From positions 120,367,123-120,431,122 of the forward strand of contig JAIOJX010000004.1 of the NCBI GenBank assembly GCA_022376925.1: a stretch of DNA of 64,000 nucleotides, in the 5' to 3' direction. Below are positions 1 through 13,982 of this stretch, in pieces. How positions within the stretch are numbered: the first letter of the stretch is position 1; each line of letters opens with the position of its first letter. A program made the translations under genes and the position numbers. Under the pieces are notes generated by a model. It had not been told where the DNA came from. It was given only the letters and a program-made list of their open reading frames with translations, and ran no database searches. The DNA comes from Tragulus kanchil. Its lineage: Eukaryota; Chordata; Mammalia; Artiodactyla; Tragulidae.

Positions 1-840
1 TTGCTTTTATTGTTCAGTTACCAGAGATTGTACACTGAAGTGATCGCTCTGTTTTAAGTGTGTTCATTATTTAGATGAATCTTAAAATACTAATTTTTGA
101 AGTACAAATTTTAAATACAAATATTAAGTCTCCAGATTAATATATTTGTTCTTATGAATATTAGGTACATTTCTCTATTTCTTTGTATGGTGTATTTTTA
201 CCCTTTGAAAAAGCATATATTCATGAAATTTATTTTGTATGCTGAGGAAATCAACTACTTAGTAATAAAAACTAGAATACTTTTTACTATATGTAGCTCA
301 AAATGCAGAGATAACTGCAGTTGTACTTGTTGAAGTATATAATATATCACATAAGACAGCAGTTAAACAAAAGAGAGAGAGCAAAGAAAAGATATTCGTG
401 AAACTATAAAGATTAAATGGGGCTATTATTAATATTAGCATTAAGTCATTTCTAAAATGAAATATTCCCCAAAACTCTCCCCAAAGCACAATGTTAGGGA
501 ATTAGCCTTTAAATTAATTCATAAGGACTATGCAGAATTGATAGAATATTGCTAATTAGTTTTATTTTTCACCTTCTTTCTCTACAATACATAAATTTAT
601 GTAGCCACTTATGATTTTTTGACTATTATTATACTTGTGTACTAGACAATTAAAAGATAATATTAAAACTTTTATTAAAAATAACTAAATATTTAATTTT
701 GAAGACAAGATTTACAAAAATGGTCAGATGAAAATTAAACACATTTTATTAAATCAGTATCTTAGTGCTAACTTCATGAAAATAAATGCTGACTTAGTTA
801 TGTTAAGGGTGTTTTAAGCAATAGATAGCCTTCTTACTCA

Positions 841-990
841 GGGTCAGGAAGATCCCCTGTAAAAGGAAATGGTGACCCACTCTAGTATTCTTGCCTGGAG
901 AATTTTATGGACAGAGGAGTCTGGAGGGCTACAGTCCATGGGGTCATAGAGTGTCAGGCATGAGTGACTAACACTTTCACTTTTTAGCCT
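841..990 (+). repeat. Bov SINE (BovA body), 5'-truncated
   Basis: The BovA core is recognisable in order: GGTCAGGAAGATCCCCTG, AGTATTCTTGCCTGGAGAA, then TACAGTCCATGGGGTC and a TTTCACTTTTT tail. The tRNA-derived head is missing. Confidence 0.85.
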
Positions 991-1015
991 TTATATTACC
1001 ATCATTAAAATAAGG

Positions 1016-3066
1016 TTTAAAGATCCATCATATGATATGTGTTTGTTTTCATTTTCTTCATTTAAATATTTTAGTAGTTGCACAATTTGTATATATATAT
1101 GTGTGTGTGTGTGTGTGTATTTATGTCCATATGAAGTTTGTAAAAGAGGAATAGACACTGACCTTAAATTGTTTAATTTTAATTAATTTAATTTTTTCCA
1201 TGGTATTAATCCATTCAGCTCTCTTCTTAATAGGGCCATTTTCAATATTCATTTGTAATTTTATTTTCCCAAGTGCAAGCTACTTCTTAAAGTAAATTAT
1301 GTAAATGGGACTTATGCTTGCTTTTTCATCTCTCTGGGGCTCTGTCCAATAATTAGATGTTCTTTTATATGACTTAGTCCTCCTATAAGTTAACAAAGAG
1401 GCACTGTTTTCTCTCAAAGAGTTTAAAAAATGTGAAGACTTGGGTATACTCAATTCATAAAATGTACCCTATCATAGCATTTTTGTTTCTGACCTATTTT
1501 CAATTCGTCAGATTATATTGACTTGAAATTCCAAGGAAAATGAGTGATATTCGTAGAAATGCTTTGTCTCAGTTAGGTACTCATTAATACTGACCCAATT
1601 ATGCAGATTCACTGTTAAATGAGTAACCTCTGTGGGAGAAAAAAAAAAAATTACTGAGCAAAACACTGTACCACCAAATACTGTGCTTCTATTTTCCAAG
1701 GTTTGTATTTTTTTAGTTTGCTCTATAACTGTTTCTCCTCATTGTTTCCTACCACAAATCTTCAAAGAATTCATATTAGTATACAGTTTTCTTGTGTTTT
1801 CTTTGTAACTCATAATCTCTGGTTTTTCTCAGACTAGCAAGGCTAGTTTAGTTAGTTCAGTTCAGTCTCTCAGTGATGTCTGACTCTTTGCAACCCCGTG
1901 GAATGCGGCACACCAGGCTTCCTGTCCTTCAGCATCTGTCTTGAATAGTCAGATTTATATTAAATAGTCAACATAAAACATAGTTAAGAAACATGACAAA
2001 TATTTTGCAACTAAAATAGCATTTCTTTCTTAGATTTATAATTTTTTTAAAGATCCATCATATGATATGTGTTTGTTTTCATTTTCTTCATTTAAATATT
2101 TTAGTAGTTGCACAATTTGTATATATATATGTGTGTGTGTGTGTGTGTATTTATGTCCATATGAAGTTTGTAAAAGAGGAATAGACACTGACCTTAAATT
2201 GTTTAATTTTAATTAATTTAATTTTTTCCATGGTATTAATCCATTCAGCTCTCTTCTTAATAGGGCCATTTTCAATATTCATTTGTAATTTTATTTTCCC
2301 AAGTGCAAGCTACTTCTTAAAGTAAATTATGTAAATGGGACTTATGCTTGCTTTTTCATCTCTCTGGGGCTCTGTCCAATAATTAGATGTTCTTTTATAT
2401 GACTTAGTCCTCCTATAAGTTAACAAAGAGGCACTGTTTTCTCTCAAAGAGTTTAAAAAATGTGAAGACTTGGGTATACTCAATTCATAAAATGTACCCT
2501 ATCATAGCATTTTTGTTTCTGACCTATTTTCAATTCGTCAGATTATATTGACTTGAAATTCCAAGGAAAATGAGTGATATTCGTAGAAATGCTTTGTCTC
2601 AGTTAGGTACTCATTAATACTGACCCAATTATGCAGATTCACTGTTAAATGAGTAACCTCTGTGGGAGAAAAAAAAAAAATTACTGAGCAAAACACTGTA
2701 CCACCAAATACTGTGCTTCTATTTTCCAAGGTTTGTATTTTTCTAGTTTGCTCTATAACTGTTTCTCCTCATTGTTTCCTACCACAAATCTTCAAAGAAT
2801 TCATATTAGTATACAGTTTTTCTTGTGTTTTCTTTGTAACTCATAATCTCTGGTTTTTCTCAGACTAGCAAGGCTAGTTTAGTTAGTTCAGTTCAGTCTC
2901 TCAGTGATGTCTGACTCTTTGCAACCCCGTGGAATGCGGCACACCAGGCTTCCCTGTCCTTCAGCATCTGTCTTGAATAGTCAGATTTATATTAAATAGT
3001 CAACATAAAACATAGTTAAGAAACATGACAAATATTTTGCAACTAAAATAGCTAGCATTTCTTTCT
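1016..3066. repeat. Tandem duplication D1, unit ~1.02 kb
   Basis: Copy A 1016-2031 recurs as copy B 2046-3066, offset 1030. A 14-bp segment (2032-2045) separates the copies. They differ by a 4-bp CTAG indel, a C indel in the ART2A piece and single T changes. See the findings for interpretation. Confidence 0.97.
1853..1944 (+). repeat. ART2A/BovB 3'-end fragment (first of three copies)
   Basis: TTCAGTTCAGTCTCTCAG followed by TGTCTGACTCTTTGCAACCC and CACCAGGCTTCCTGTCC matches the antisense 3' end of the ART2A/BovB family as I know it. The same fragment lies at about 2880-2972 and 3970-4060 because of D1 and D2. Confidence 0.8.
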
Positions 3067-4838
3067 TTTTCATTTTATGTATAAAAATATACATATAATT
3101 TGTGTTTGTTAAAGAAGTATACAAACATGATTAAAATAACACATGCAGAGTTAGCTATGTATTTTTAGCAAAAAAGATTGATAACTAGTATGCCCTATTC
3201 TATAACTACACTTCCGTAAATATGTAGTTTTTTTGACTATATAAGAACTATTTAGTTCACCACAGTTGTGTGATACGACATAGCCTTCTCTAAAGTTGCA
3301 ATGATATGTTATCTGTATGACTTCAAAAAGAATGCTCAAATAGATACACATAGTTTTTTGTTTGTTTGTTTGAAGTTTAAATGTGGAGAAATGGAGTTAG
3401 ACTTAAATACCTCTATATTCTCCTAATAGGTGGGAAGGAGGGAGAGGGAAGAATCACAGGGTAGCTATGACCATACGTGTCCTTCAGGAAGTCAGATTTT
3501 GCACCATGAGGTAATTGGCACATGTAACTGTGAAAAGAAAACCAGTTTTCCCCCTAGAACAGGCCAGCTCTCTTTCTGTCTCAAAGTCCCAGTGAAGAGA
3601 CTTTTTTGAGAGACTAAACTGAGAAGACTATAAAGAAAAAAAACAGTAGGAAAGTGACTAGGAAGTAAAGATTCATTTTCAAGAATTTAAAACAGTTTTG
3701 AGGAAATGAGAAATTTTATTATTTTTAACTATACAGAGTATAGAGTACAACCTCTGTGGGAGAAAAAAAATTACTGAGCAAAACACTGTACCACCAAATA
3801 CTGTGCTTCTATTTTCCAAGGTTTGTATTTTCTAGTTTGCTCTATAACTGTTTCTCCTCATTGTTTCCTACCACAAATCTTCAAAGAATTCATATTAGTA
3901 TACAGTTTTCTTGAGTTTTCTTTGTAACTCATAATCTCTGGTTTTTCTCAGACTAGCAAGGCTAGTTTAGTTAGTTCAGTTCAGTCTCTCAGTGATGTCT
4001 GACTCTTTGCAACCCCGTGGAATGCGGCACACCAGGCTTCCCTGTCCTTCAGCATCTGTCTTGAATAGTCAGATTTATATTAAATAGTCAACATAAAACA
4101 TAGTTAAGAAACATGACAAATATTTTGCAACTAAAATAGCTAGCATTTCTTTCTTTTTCATTTTATGTATAAAAATATACATATAATTTGTGTTTGTTAA
4201 AGAAGTATACAAACATGATTAAAATAACACATGCAGAGTTAGCTATGTATTTTTAGCAAAAAAGATTGATAACTAGTATGCCCTATTCTATAACTACACT
4301 TCCGTAAATATGTAGTTTTTTTGACTATATAAGAACTATTTAGTTCACCACAGTTGTGTGATACGACATAGCCTTCTCTAAAGTTGCAATGATATGTTAT
4401 CTGTATGACTTCAAAAAGAATGCTCAAATAGATACACATAGTTTTTTGTTTGTTTGTTTGAAGTTTAAATGTGGAGAAATGGAGTTAGACTTAAATACCT
4501 CTATATTCTCCTAATAGGTGGGAAGGAGGGAGAGGGAAGAATCACAGGGTAGCTATGACCATACGTGTCCTTCAGGAAGTCAGATTTTGCACCATGAGGT
4601 AATTGGCACATGTAACTGTGAAAAGAAAACCAGTTTTCCCCCTAGAACAGGCCAGCTCTCTTTCTGTCTCAAAGTCCCAGTGAAGAGACTTTTTTGAGAG
4701 ACTAAACTGAGAAGACTATAAAGAAAAAAAACAGTAGGAAAGTGACTAGGAAGTAAAGATTCATTTTCAAGAATTTAAAACAGTTTTGAGGAAATGAGAA
4801 ATTTTATTATTTTTAACTATACAGAGTATAGAGTACAA
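2655..4838. repeat. Tandem duplication D2, unit ~1.09 kb, overlapping D1
   Basis: Copy A 2655-3748 recurs as copy B 3749-4838. The join has the 4-bp microhomology AACC. The A-run after GGGAG is 12 bases in A and 8 in B. The segment 2655-3066 belongs to both D1 and D2, so about 0.4 kb is present three times. Confidence 0.97.
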
Positions 4839-7800
4839 CCAGTGTAGAAGAAGTTAACAATTCTAAAGAAAATGTAATCTAATAATTATAGTAATTCGAT
4901 ACTGCCAATACATTCAAGAGGATTTGCAGTTGACTTGTATTACCAAAGTGTTGGTTTTTTAATTTTTATTTTTCTATGAGTTCATTTTTTCAGTATTTTA
5001 CAAAAGTGTCCCCTGCTGACTGAGTAGTTGACACATCTTTTGATACTAGAAGAAAGCCAGTAAGAAAAGCTGTGGGCATGTGTCTGTTGGAAAGCATAAG
5101 AGGTCAGAGGTGAGGGAGCTGAAGCCTAAGAATGTGTCTCCTTTGGAAAGGTAACATTTTAAGCTGAAACTCAGCAAGAAAATCATGGTCTGGCAATGTG
5201 AGAACAGAGGAAAATATACAGGATGTTTTGGTGGTAAGGAGGAAATGGTAAGAGGAAAAAAACTTAGGTAAGAATAGAGAAATGCATAACTATAGCTGAA
5301 GATTTCAAATAGGATTACTATCCTCTGAAAAATATTAAACACAATCTACAGTTTCCTACCCAGTAGTTTTCATTGGCTTAGGAATAGAAAGTGGCAGTTC
5401 CAATTATTTAGATGTTGACATTTTGCAGGAAAATGCAATGAAAAAGTATAGCCTTTAATAAATAGAATGGATGGAAGGTGGAGATTGAGAGATTGTAAGA
5501 TGCTAGAAATGAGGGCAAGTTATGGGTGGAATAACTGAATAGAATGCACACTGAAGAGAAGGAATTTTGTTGTTATTGTTAGATGAATAATTATCTGGAA
5601 GTGGCAAAAGGGACTAGAGAAAAGGAGGGCATCACCATCTAAGCCTAAGGCTTATGGGTATGACAGATTTGAACCAATTCCTGCTTGAGAAAGCTACCAG
5701 AGAGGCTGAGTCTTTGAGGAGATGGTGAGGAGAAGTTATAAATCTCAGCAAAAGTCAAGGAGAGAAAGAATTTTACGATGTGGCTGAGGGTACAAGAGAA
5801 TTCACAGACAAAGTAGGAGAAGTTTTGAAGTGACAGTGGAAAAGGAAGAAACACCCCCAAATGCACTCAGCATCATGATGATCCAATAATAGTGCATGGG
5901 ATGCAAAGGAATAGGTAACTAGATTTTGACTTTGAGTTCAGGCTGATAAATATGAAAGGCCCAATTGGTTGACTTTTCTGAAGGTTATGGGCTGACCATT
6001 TGAGTGAGATCCTGGGTAGGGTAGGAACTGCTAAAATTAGTCCAATGATTGCAGTCATTCTCAGTGTTCAAAAGGCCTCTGTGAAGCATACTCTTCTCTC
6101 ATATACCAGATGAAACCTTCTGTACTTTGCCTAAAGTGTGGTAGGATAATCTGGATAGTTCTCAAGGTGAGAATTGCTGAAAATGCAGAAAGACTCTTAA
6201 AATACTTATTTTACTATTGGTTAGGACTACTACATATTGAATTTCTCATACATGTTAGGTGTGAAATGAACTCAGTAGCTAAATATTTGTGTTCTTGTAT
6301 TTCATGTCAACGTAGCTTAGAGACACTCCATTTGAAAGATACGTCAGGTTATGCAGGCACAAATACGTAAAGATAAACCAAAGAACCTGACCTTATTTTA
6401 ATGCTTTAAAAATAGGAACGTTCTGTGTTGATAGAGCCTCTTCTGGCCCATTTGATTTTATTAATGTTATGTTGATATGAATTCTGAAAACATATTTGAA
6501 GCCTTCAATCCATCCTGAGATGATAGAAGCAGCGTAACCTCTAAATGATTCCCATCTGTGAAATTAAAGGCAGATAAATACATTCCATGAAAAGTCTTGA
6601 ATTACTCTTGTCAATATTTTGTTAAGTAGCACATAGTAAACCAAATAGTTAAGGAGAGGTTAATGCTCACTGATTTCATAGATGGGTTATTAGGTTGAGA
6701 GACCCCCTGAGTCCAATTTATCAAGAATGGATATGGAAGTATTTTGGAATCACTGTGCTAATTTATGGATATGCCCATATAGCACAGTTCAGAATTTGAC
6801 CTTTTAAGAATAGGATGGATTATACATTTCTCCTAGGAAAAATATTACAAAAAGCTACTCAAAAACTATATAAAATATTACAAAATACTAAATATTACAA
6901 ATATTATACAAAACTATACAAAAATATTATAAAAACTATACTCCTAGTGAACAGTTAATGTAACTATCTGGTGAATAAGAATGCAAATGCTTCTGGTGGA
7001 CAGTTATGTATATATTAGGTAAATAATTATGCAAAAATTTACGATTTGGGATTCTGAATCAAATTATCTTACTCAAATAATTCTTCCAGCTATTATCTCT
7101 GGAGTTATTAGACTCCAACTGGACGGGATTCCAGAACTATAATATTATAAGAAAGAATTCAGTAGGTATTTGTAATCAGTTCATTCCTCTCCTTTAAGCC
7201 ATATGAACAACATAATGTTCTGAGCTGGGCAAATGTAAAAGCACAGTGCCTTCTACTGACATATTTTGTAGTCTAGTTTTGGTGAAAATAAAATTAAAGG
7301 ACTACCTTTAAAAGTTATTTTATTTTTTTCTTGACTCATAAGTAACACTTAAAATATGTTGCCAGTGGGTCAGAATGGTCTGTCCTTCTGTTAGCCACAC
7401 CCCAGGCAATCAAATCAGGTTTCAAGTTCAGATTACTTGGAGGGTAGAAAATAATCATTATTATTTTTTAATTTTGCTGTTTTAAAACAAGAAAGTGAAA
7501 ACTTTGCACTCTCATTATATCAAAAGTTTAATTTTGCTGTTATATCCTTACTCATTCACTTAGCAACAATTTACTGAACGTCATCTATAGTGTTGTTTTT
7601 GTGTTGTCAGTGTTTCATTTAGTGGCATTAAGAATAGATTTAAATGGGAATTTATGACTTTAGGATATCTACCTTCCAGATGGAAAAAGGCTAAAAATAT
7701 TAATTAATTCGACAGTGATGTTAGTCACTTGATCAGAAAGTTGGGTAAAGTTGCACTGAGACTTACCCTACAGGCTACCTTCTTTAAACAATAAGAAGCT

Positions 7801-7934
7801 GAGGTGTTGCTGAAAGTAGACCAGATGTTTATTTATTTGGTTAGCATCTGTAGATGTATATGCTATATAAGGAAACTGTCCTCTCATTCCAAATCTTCTA
7901 TGAATAAAATTTTGACATGGCCATTAATAATCTA

Positions 7935-8495
7935 CTCTTATTTAGTTATTCCACTTCTGAGTATTTATCCAAAGAATATGAAAACACTAATTTTAAAAGA
8001 TATATGCAACCCTATGATAGACCAGTATTGTTTATAATAGTCAGGACATGGGAAGAACCTTAAGGCCCATCCATAGATGAATGGATAAAGAAGATGTGGT
8101 ATACAAATACAGTGGAATACTATGCAACTGTAAAAAAGTTGGAATCTCACCATTTGCAGCAACATGGAGTCATCTTGAGGGTATTATGCTAATTAAGTAA
8201 GTTTGATGAAGCAAGATTAATACCATACAATTCCATTCTGATGTGTAACACAAAAATATAAATAAATAAACAGAAAGTAACAAAATTAAAATGAACAAAC
8301 GGAAGAGTAGGGGTAACCAGAAAGGAAATAGCAGGGATGCACAAAATGGGTAAAGATGATAAACTTTATGGTGATGGATAAAAACTAAATTTTTGGTGGT
8401 AAGTATGCTGTAATGTATACAGAAGTGGACCTTTAATGTTGTATAAATGAGACATGTATTACTAACAAGTATTATCTCAATAAAAAAATTAATGT
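7935..8495 (+). repeat. Old L1 3' end (ORF2 C-terminus plus 3'UTR)
   Basis: Degraded L1 ORF2 C-terminal coding is visible: STFKNMKTL-like residues near 7965, then GAATGGATAAAGAAGATG and TGGAATACTATGCAACTG. A UTR follows, ending in CAATAAAAAAATTAATG. It is highly diverged and carries many stops, so it is an ancient insertion. Confidence 0.85.
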
Positions 8496-9841
8496 TTATC
8501 TCAGCAACTGGTTACTTGTGAAGTTTATAGCTGCCAGAGTGTATCAATTATAAGAGCTCAACAGACAATAAAATTGGGCCCAAGCAACTACACAGTCAGT
8601 GTTTGCATCAAAAGTAATTCTATATGCATTATAGTGTTCTTTTGTCAGGTAGATAAATCAGGATGGTGCTACATGGATTTGATTATCAGTAATTAGCCTC
8701 TGGTATTAACCAGTTGCCAACTTGTGGTGTCTCTTTCCATATTAGATTTTGGGATAGCTCCAAAAAGTGAAATCACTTTAGAACACATAATGTCAAAGGC
8801 CAAAAAGGGAGACAGTTTATTAAATTAATTATGTGAGCACTATATAGTAGGATTAGTACATAAATCCAGCACCATACAGTATACTAACATTGTGAGTTTA
8901 GGAGTAGAAAGTTTAGGTTTAATTCTAAGGATGCTCCTGTGCAATGTGAGTTCAGTAATCACATGGAAGCAAAACAACAAGAAAAATGTTTCTAATATAT
9001 TATGAAATATTTTATAACTCCAGTATCTTCCTTTATGAATACAGTGGTTCTGTTTTTCTGAAATTTAATAAAAACAGGGCTGTATTAAAGGAATTGATGA
9101 ATAATTATTAGACTATGCTGTTTTGTTTCAGTAAATAATCCCTTAAAATCATACAAAAAGAATCTAATTTTCATCAAAAAATGAAAGTAGAAAATCCATA
9201 AAAGTCAGCTGTACTGAGAATGAGTCCTAATTCTCCTTAATATCTTAGACTTCATTCTAAACTATGATACTTGAATGGTGGATTCTGCTCACATGCTTAT
9301 AGTTTACAGACATTGGCAGACATTTTAGGTATTGTTTACTTCGAATAATAAGGCTGAAAGGAGACTCGTTTCTTGTTTGATCCAGAAGTTTATGTTCTGC
9401 AGCTTTATCCTATTTCTCAAGCACTTACCCAAAGGACATATGTTCAATATCTTCATTTTGTCAGGAAATACTTAGATATAAGTATAGAATTCTATTACTA
9501 AAAAATTAAATCCATGGTGATTTTCTTTTCCTATTTTAGTAATAGAGAACTTTTTAATTGTATTTTACTGTATTACTTTTATAAGTTATTGGTGAAAATT
9601 TTGGTACTATTCTGATTTACAAATTCAGCAACCAAGAAATATCAGGGAAATGACATTACAAGGACTTTTCTGTGGGTTTGCCAAATACTAAACCAAATTT
9701 TAAAATATTTTAGAGGAAATAAAATTCTTAGTGCTTCAAAATAATTACATGTATAGCTGCCTGATATCAAAACACATGATGTATTGACTGTAAAATCTAG
9801 GACACCAAACTTACTTAAAAAAATAATTTTAGAGCAAAGAA

Positions 9842-9867
9842 GTTTTTTTTTTTTTTTTTTTTTTTTT
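9842..9867. repeat. Poly-T tract
   Basis: An uninterrupted run of about 26 T. It could be the tail of a retroposed sequence inserted antisense, but no body could be recognised next to it. Confidence 0.9.
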
Positions 9868-9945
9868 GCTGACTAGAATTAATGTGTCAAAAAGGAAGAT
9901 TTTTTGAAGAGAGAATTGATGGCTAATATATATCAAAGTGTAAAA

Positions 9946-12177
9946 CTTTTAATTATGGAGAGTTTGATGATTTTTTTCAAAGGAATATTCTAGCTATGCT
10001 GTCATGTTATACCTCTGTATACTTCAGTACACATTTCTAAAAAATTACAAAAGTTTTCTTACCAAGATAAATTTTCTAAATCAAAATGTTAAATTTGTCA
10101 ATTTCTTCCTATTTCTCAGATAATTTCTCAATACAAGATGTCCTCATTTCCTCAAAAATAGATTACTCTTTGGGTGAATTATGCAAACTGATTCTAAGTA
10201 TTTCATGATGTCTTTGTATATTTATACATATATACTGATTTTATTTATTAATTCAGTAGTTCTTTAACAATTACAAAAATTTATTTTGTAAAATAGGTCT
10301 GTTCCCAGGTGGGTTTTATTATTCTAGACTAGGTGAAATATAAGTAGAAATCATATTATCAATGGAAAAGTGATATGACACATGAGCTATTAAAGAGAGG
10401 ATTCAAGTTCCAAATTTGAGGTTATAGATATTAAATTGTATGTAAGTTTCCACTTGTAAAATTCTGATGGAGAATGTTCGTTTGTGGTAACTTTTGTGCT
10501 TTCTAAAATAATCTCACCTATCATAATGGATTTTGTGAAAATATAAATAAAGCTGCACAGGAAAGGAAGTGTGTAACATCCAGATTATATGATGGAAATG
10601 ATTATTTTAATATTTTAAAAAGTGTTGCATGGTTGTGTTTTCCAGAAAACTTTTATCATGAAAGCTACTATTCATGTTCAATCTGCACAATAAAAGTTCT
10701 TCTAGTTCATATAGCTATAAAGTTAGCTACAGCTAATTGTAAAGCTTACTTTATGTTTTGCAATTAAAGTTAATGGTTTTCAGTCCCTGGATTATTTATT
10801 TATTTACTTTGGTTCTTCATCAAATCTATTAACAAGGGACGAGAAGCAGAGATGAGTGTGCCCATCATATGTAAAATTTCTAACTTGCTTTGACCTTTGC
10901 TTGAAAATCCAGTGAATGAAAACTACTGGAAACCCAATGTTTTTTAGAACATGATTCATACATTTAACATCTTCATATCCCCTCGGTTTTCATGGAGAAC
11001 CCACAATTGGTTGTAATACTCATAGATCGCCACTTTGATGAATGGATAAAGCCGTGGAATCTTTTAATTATGGAGAGTTTGATGATTTTTTTCAAAGGAA
11101 TATTCTAGCTATGCTGTCATGTTATACCTCTGTATACTTCAGTACACATTTCTAAAAAATTACAAAAGTTTTCTTACCAAGATAAATTTTCTAAATCAAA
11201 ATGTTAAATTTGTCAATTTCTTCCTATTTCTCAGATAATTTCTCAATACAAGATGTCCTCATTTCCTCAAAAATAGATTACTCTTTGGGTGAATTATGCA
11301 AACTGATTCTAAGTATTTCATGATGTCTTTGTATATTTATACATATATACTGATTTTATTTATTAATTCAGTAGTTCTTTAACAATTACAAAAATTTATT
11401 TTGTAAAATAGGTCTGTTCCCAGGTGGGTTTTATTATTCTAGACTAGGTGAAATATAAGTAGAAATCATATTATCAATGGAAAAGTGATATGACACATGA
11501 GCTATTAAAGAGAGGATTCAAGTTCCAAATTTGAGGTTATAGATATTAAATTGTATGTAAGTTTCCACTTGTAAAATTCTGATGGAGAATGTTCGTTTGT
11601 GGTAACTTTTGTGCTTTCTAAAATAATCTCACCTATCATAATGGATTTTGTGAAAATATAAATAAAGCTGCACAGGAAAGGAAGTGTGTAACATCCAGAT
11701 TATATGATGGAAATGATTATTTTAATATTTTAAAAAGTGTTGCATGGTTGTGTTTTCCAGAAAACTTTTATCATGAAAGCTACTATTCATGTTCAATCTG
11801 CACAATAAAAGTTCTTCTAGTTCATATAGCTATAAAGTTAGCTACAGCTAATTGTAAAGCTTACTTTATGTTTTGCAATTAAAGTTAATGGTTTTCAGTC
11901 CCTGGATTATTTATTTATTTACTTTGGTTCTTCATCAAATCTATTAACAAGGGACGAGAAGCAGAGATGAGTGTGCCCATCATATGTAAAATTTCTAACT
12001 TGCTTTGACCTTTGCTTGAAAATCCAGTGAATGAAAACTACTGGAAACCCAATGTTTTTTAGAACATGATTCATACATTTAACATCTTCATATCCCCTCG
12101 GTTTTCATGGAGAACCCACAATTGGTTGTAATACTCATAGATCGCCACTTTGATGAATGGATAAAGCCGTGGAATCT
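9946..12177. repeat. HCN1: Tandem duplication D3, unit ~1.115 kb
   Basis: Copy A 9946-11060 recurs as copy B 11061-12177, offset 1115, directly adjacent with CT microhomology. I saw no clear internal difference. B ends 141 bp before HCN1 exon 3, so the exon and its branch region are not included. Confidence 0.97.
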
Positions 12178-12291
12178 CTATTTCTATTTGTAAAAGGTCT
12201 CCCTGTATTTTTATTAAATTGATACTTGTGCTACGTCATGTCAATATCTCTGGCATGAGTGGTATTTTTGACTTTTAAAAACTGATTGTAA

Positions 12292-12546
<255 letters not shown>

Positions 12547-12933
12547 TGATCTAATTATTCTCAACTGGTAAGAGATTAATTTTGCTTTTATGGATATAAA
12601 ATCACATATTATGTTTATTTCTATAACTACATGTTATTTGCAGGAAATATGCCTGTGGGATGTATATGTTATAGCATCTATTTTTAGATTTTACTCTGTG
12701 TATATTGAGACATATTTTATTTCAAAGGTACACATCCAAAGACACATATAATAGTAGCATAGTGTTCTTTTAAAAATGTGTACTGCTCAAAATAATTTCT
12801 TGCTTTCAATGTGATTTTAGCATTTACTGTTTTCAAGCTGTGCGGTTTTAGGTGTGGTTAAACATGGAGACACATTGCATTGGAATAAATGCAAATGAGA
12901 TGTGTATGACATGCAATGGTATTTCAGACAGTA

Positions 12934-13144
12934 CTTCCTTCCAGTGACAGCTTCATGGAAGAGATAGCCCTTTAAGCTTTACCATAAAATATGAAAATAT
13001 AAAAATGTCTATGAAATAGAAATTTGATTTCCAAAGTTTCTTCCTTCCAGTGACAGCTTCATGGAAGAGATAGCCCTTTAAGCTTTACCATAAAATATGA
13101 AAATATAAAAATGTCTATGAAATAGAAATTTGATTTCCAAAGTT
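12934..13144. repeat. Short tandem duplication D4, unit ~105 bp
   Basis: 12934-13038 repeats at 13040-13144, offset 106, with no difference I could see. It lies 454 bp after the exon 3 donor and is ten-fold shorter than the other duplications. Confidence 0.97.
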
Positions 13145-13462
13145 AAGTATAGTGATATTCACATTTAATTTTAAGAACATATGTTTTGACATAAATACAT
13201 AATGCAACACTCATTAAGTATGAGACAAGGGTGAATATAACACATATCCACAAATATTTGTTCTCTCCTTAATTTGCCATATTTTCTTTCTGTATGACAT
13301 TTTAATGATATTATATTTACTAAAACATTAATTAACTGTACATTAGAATACCCTTATGTTTGACATTTTATGGGAGCTAAATTTTAGGAGACTTTCACAA
13401 AATTTTAACTTTGGCATGAATTGAATACCCTCTTCTTTCCCTGACTGTTCTATTATTAACGT

Positions 13463-13690
13463 GTTCTCAGTTGTTTAGTCGTGTCTGACTCTTTGCAGCC
13501 CCCATGGACTTTGGCACCCCAGGCTCCCCGTCCATCTCTCTATGAGATTTGCCAAGCACAAATACTGGAGCAGGTTGCCACTTCCTCCTTTAGGGGATCT
13601 TCCTGATCCAGGGATCATACCCACAGCTCCTGTCCCCTCCTCTCCTGCATCGCAGGGGGATTCTTTACCACTGAGCCATGGAGGAAGCCC
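13463..13690 (-). repeat. Bov-tA-type SINE, antisense
   Basis: It reads GTTGTTTAGTCGTGTCTGAC, GATCTTCCTGATCCAGGGAT and ACCACTGAGCCATGGAGGAA in order, which is the reverse complement of a full tRNA-Glu/BovA SINE. A C/T-rich expansion interrupts the tRNA-derived part. Confidence 0.9.
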
Positions 13691-13884
13691 ATTCGGTTGT
13701 TAATATCATTGCTTATTATTGTGTAATTAATATATATTTTATCTCCTAATAACTGAAGCTCAGACTTTGTTTGAAGGCAAGGGAGATGTATAGCACATGA
13801 TAAAAAGAATGTCTTTTCTTTTCTTTTTATTTTTTTGTTTCTTCTTCCCTACATGTTTTTCCTCCCCACCGTCTTCCTTGCCAG

Positions 13885-13982
13885 ACAGGAAAGGCGATCT
13901 GGTATTCCAGTCTCTGAGAATTTTCCAGTTTGTTGTGATCCACAGAGTCAAAGGCTTTCTCATAGTCAATGATAAATTCCGC
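13885..13982 (-). pseudogene. BovB (RTE) LINE reverse-transcriptase fragment, antisense
   Basis: The reverse-strand translation contains a KAFD-like or KPLTLWITTNWKIL-type string that corresponds to the RT motif-A region of BovB (DYAKAFDxVDHNKLW). The DNA string GTTGTGATCCACAGAGTCAA is typical. Only about 100 bp remain and the frame is disrupted, so it is a dead fragment. Confidence 0.8.

Noticed and set aside
5046..6370. Cluster of small ORFs (98, 73, 61, 86 codons) on both strands
   Set aside because: The purine-rich strand lowers stop frequency on the opposite strand. No domain, codon bias or splice signals support coding.
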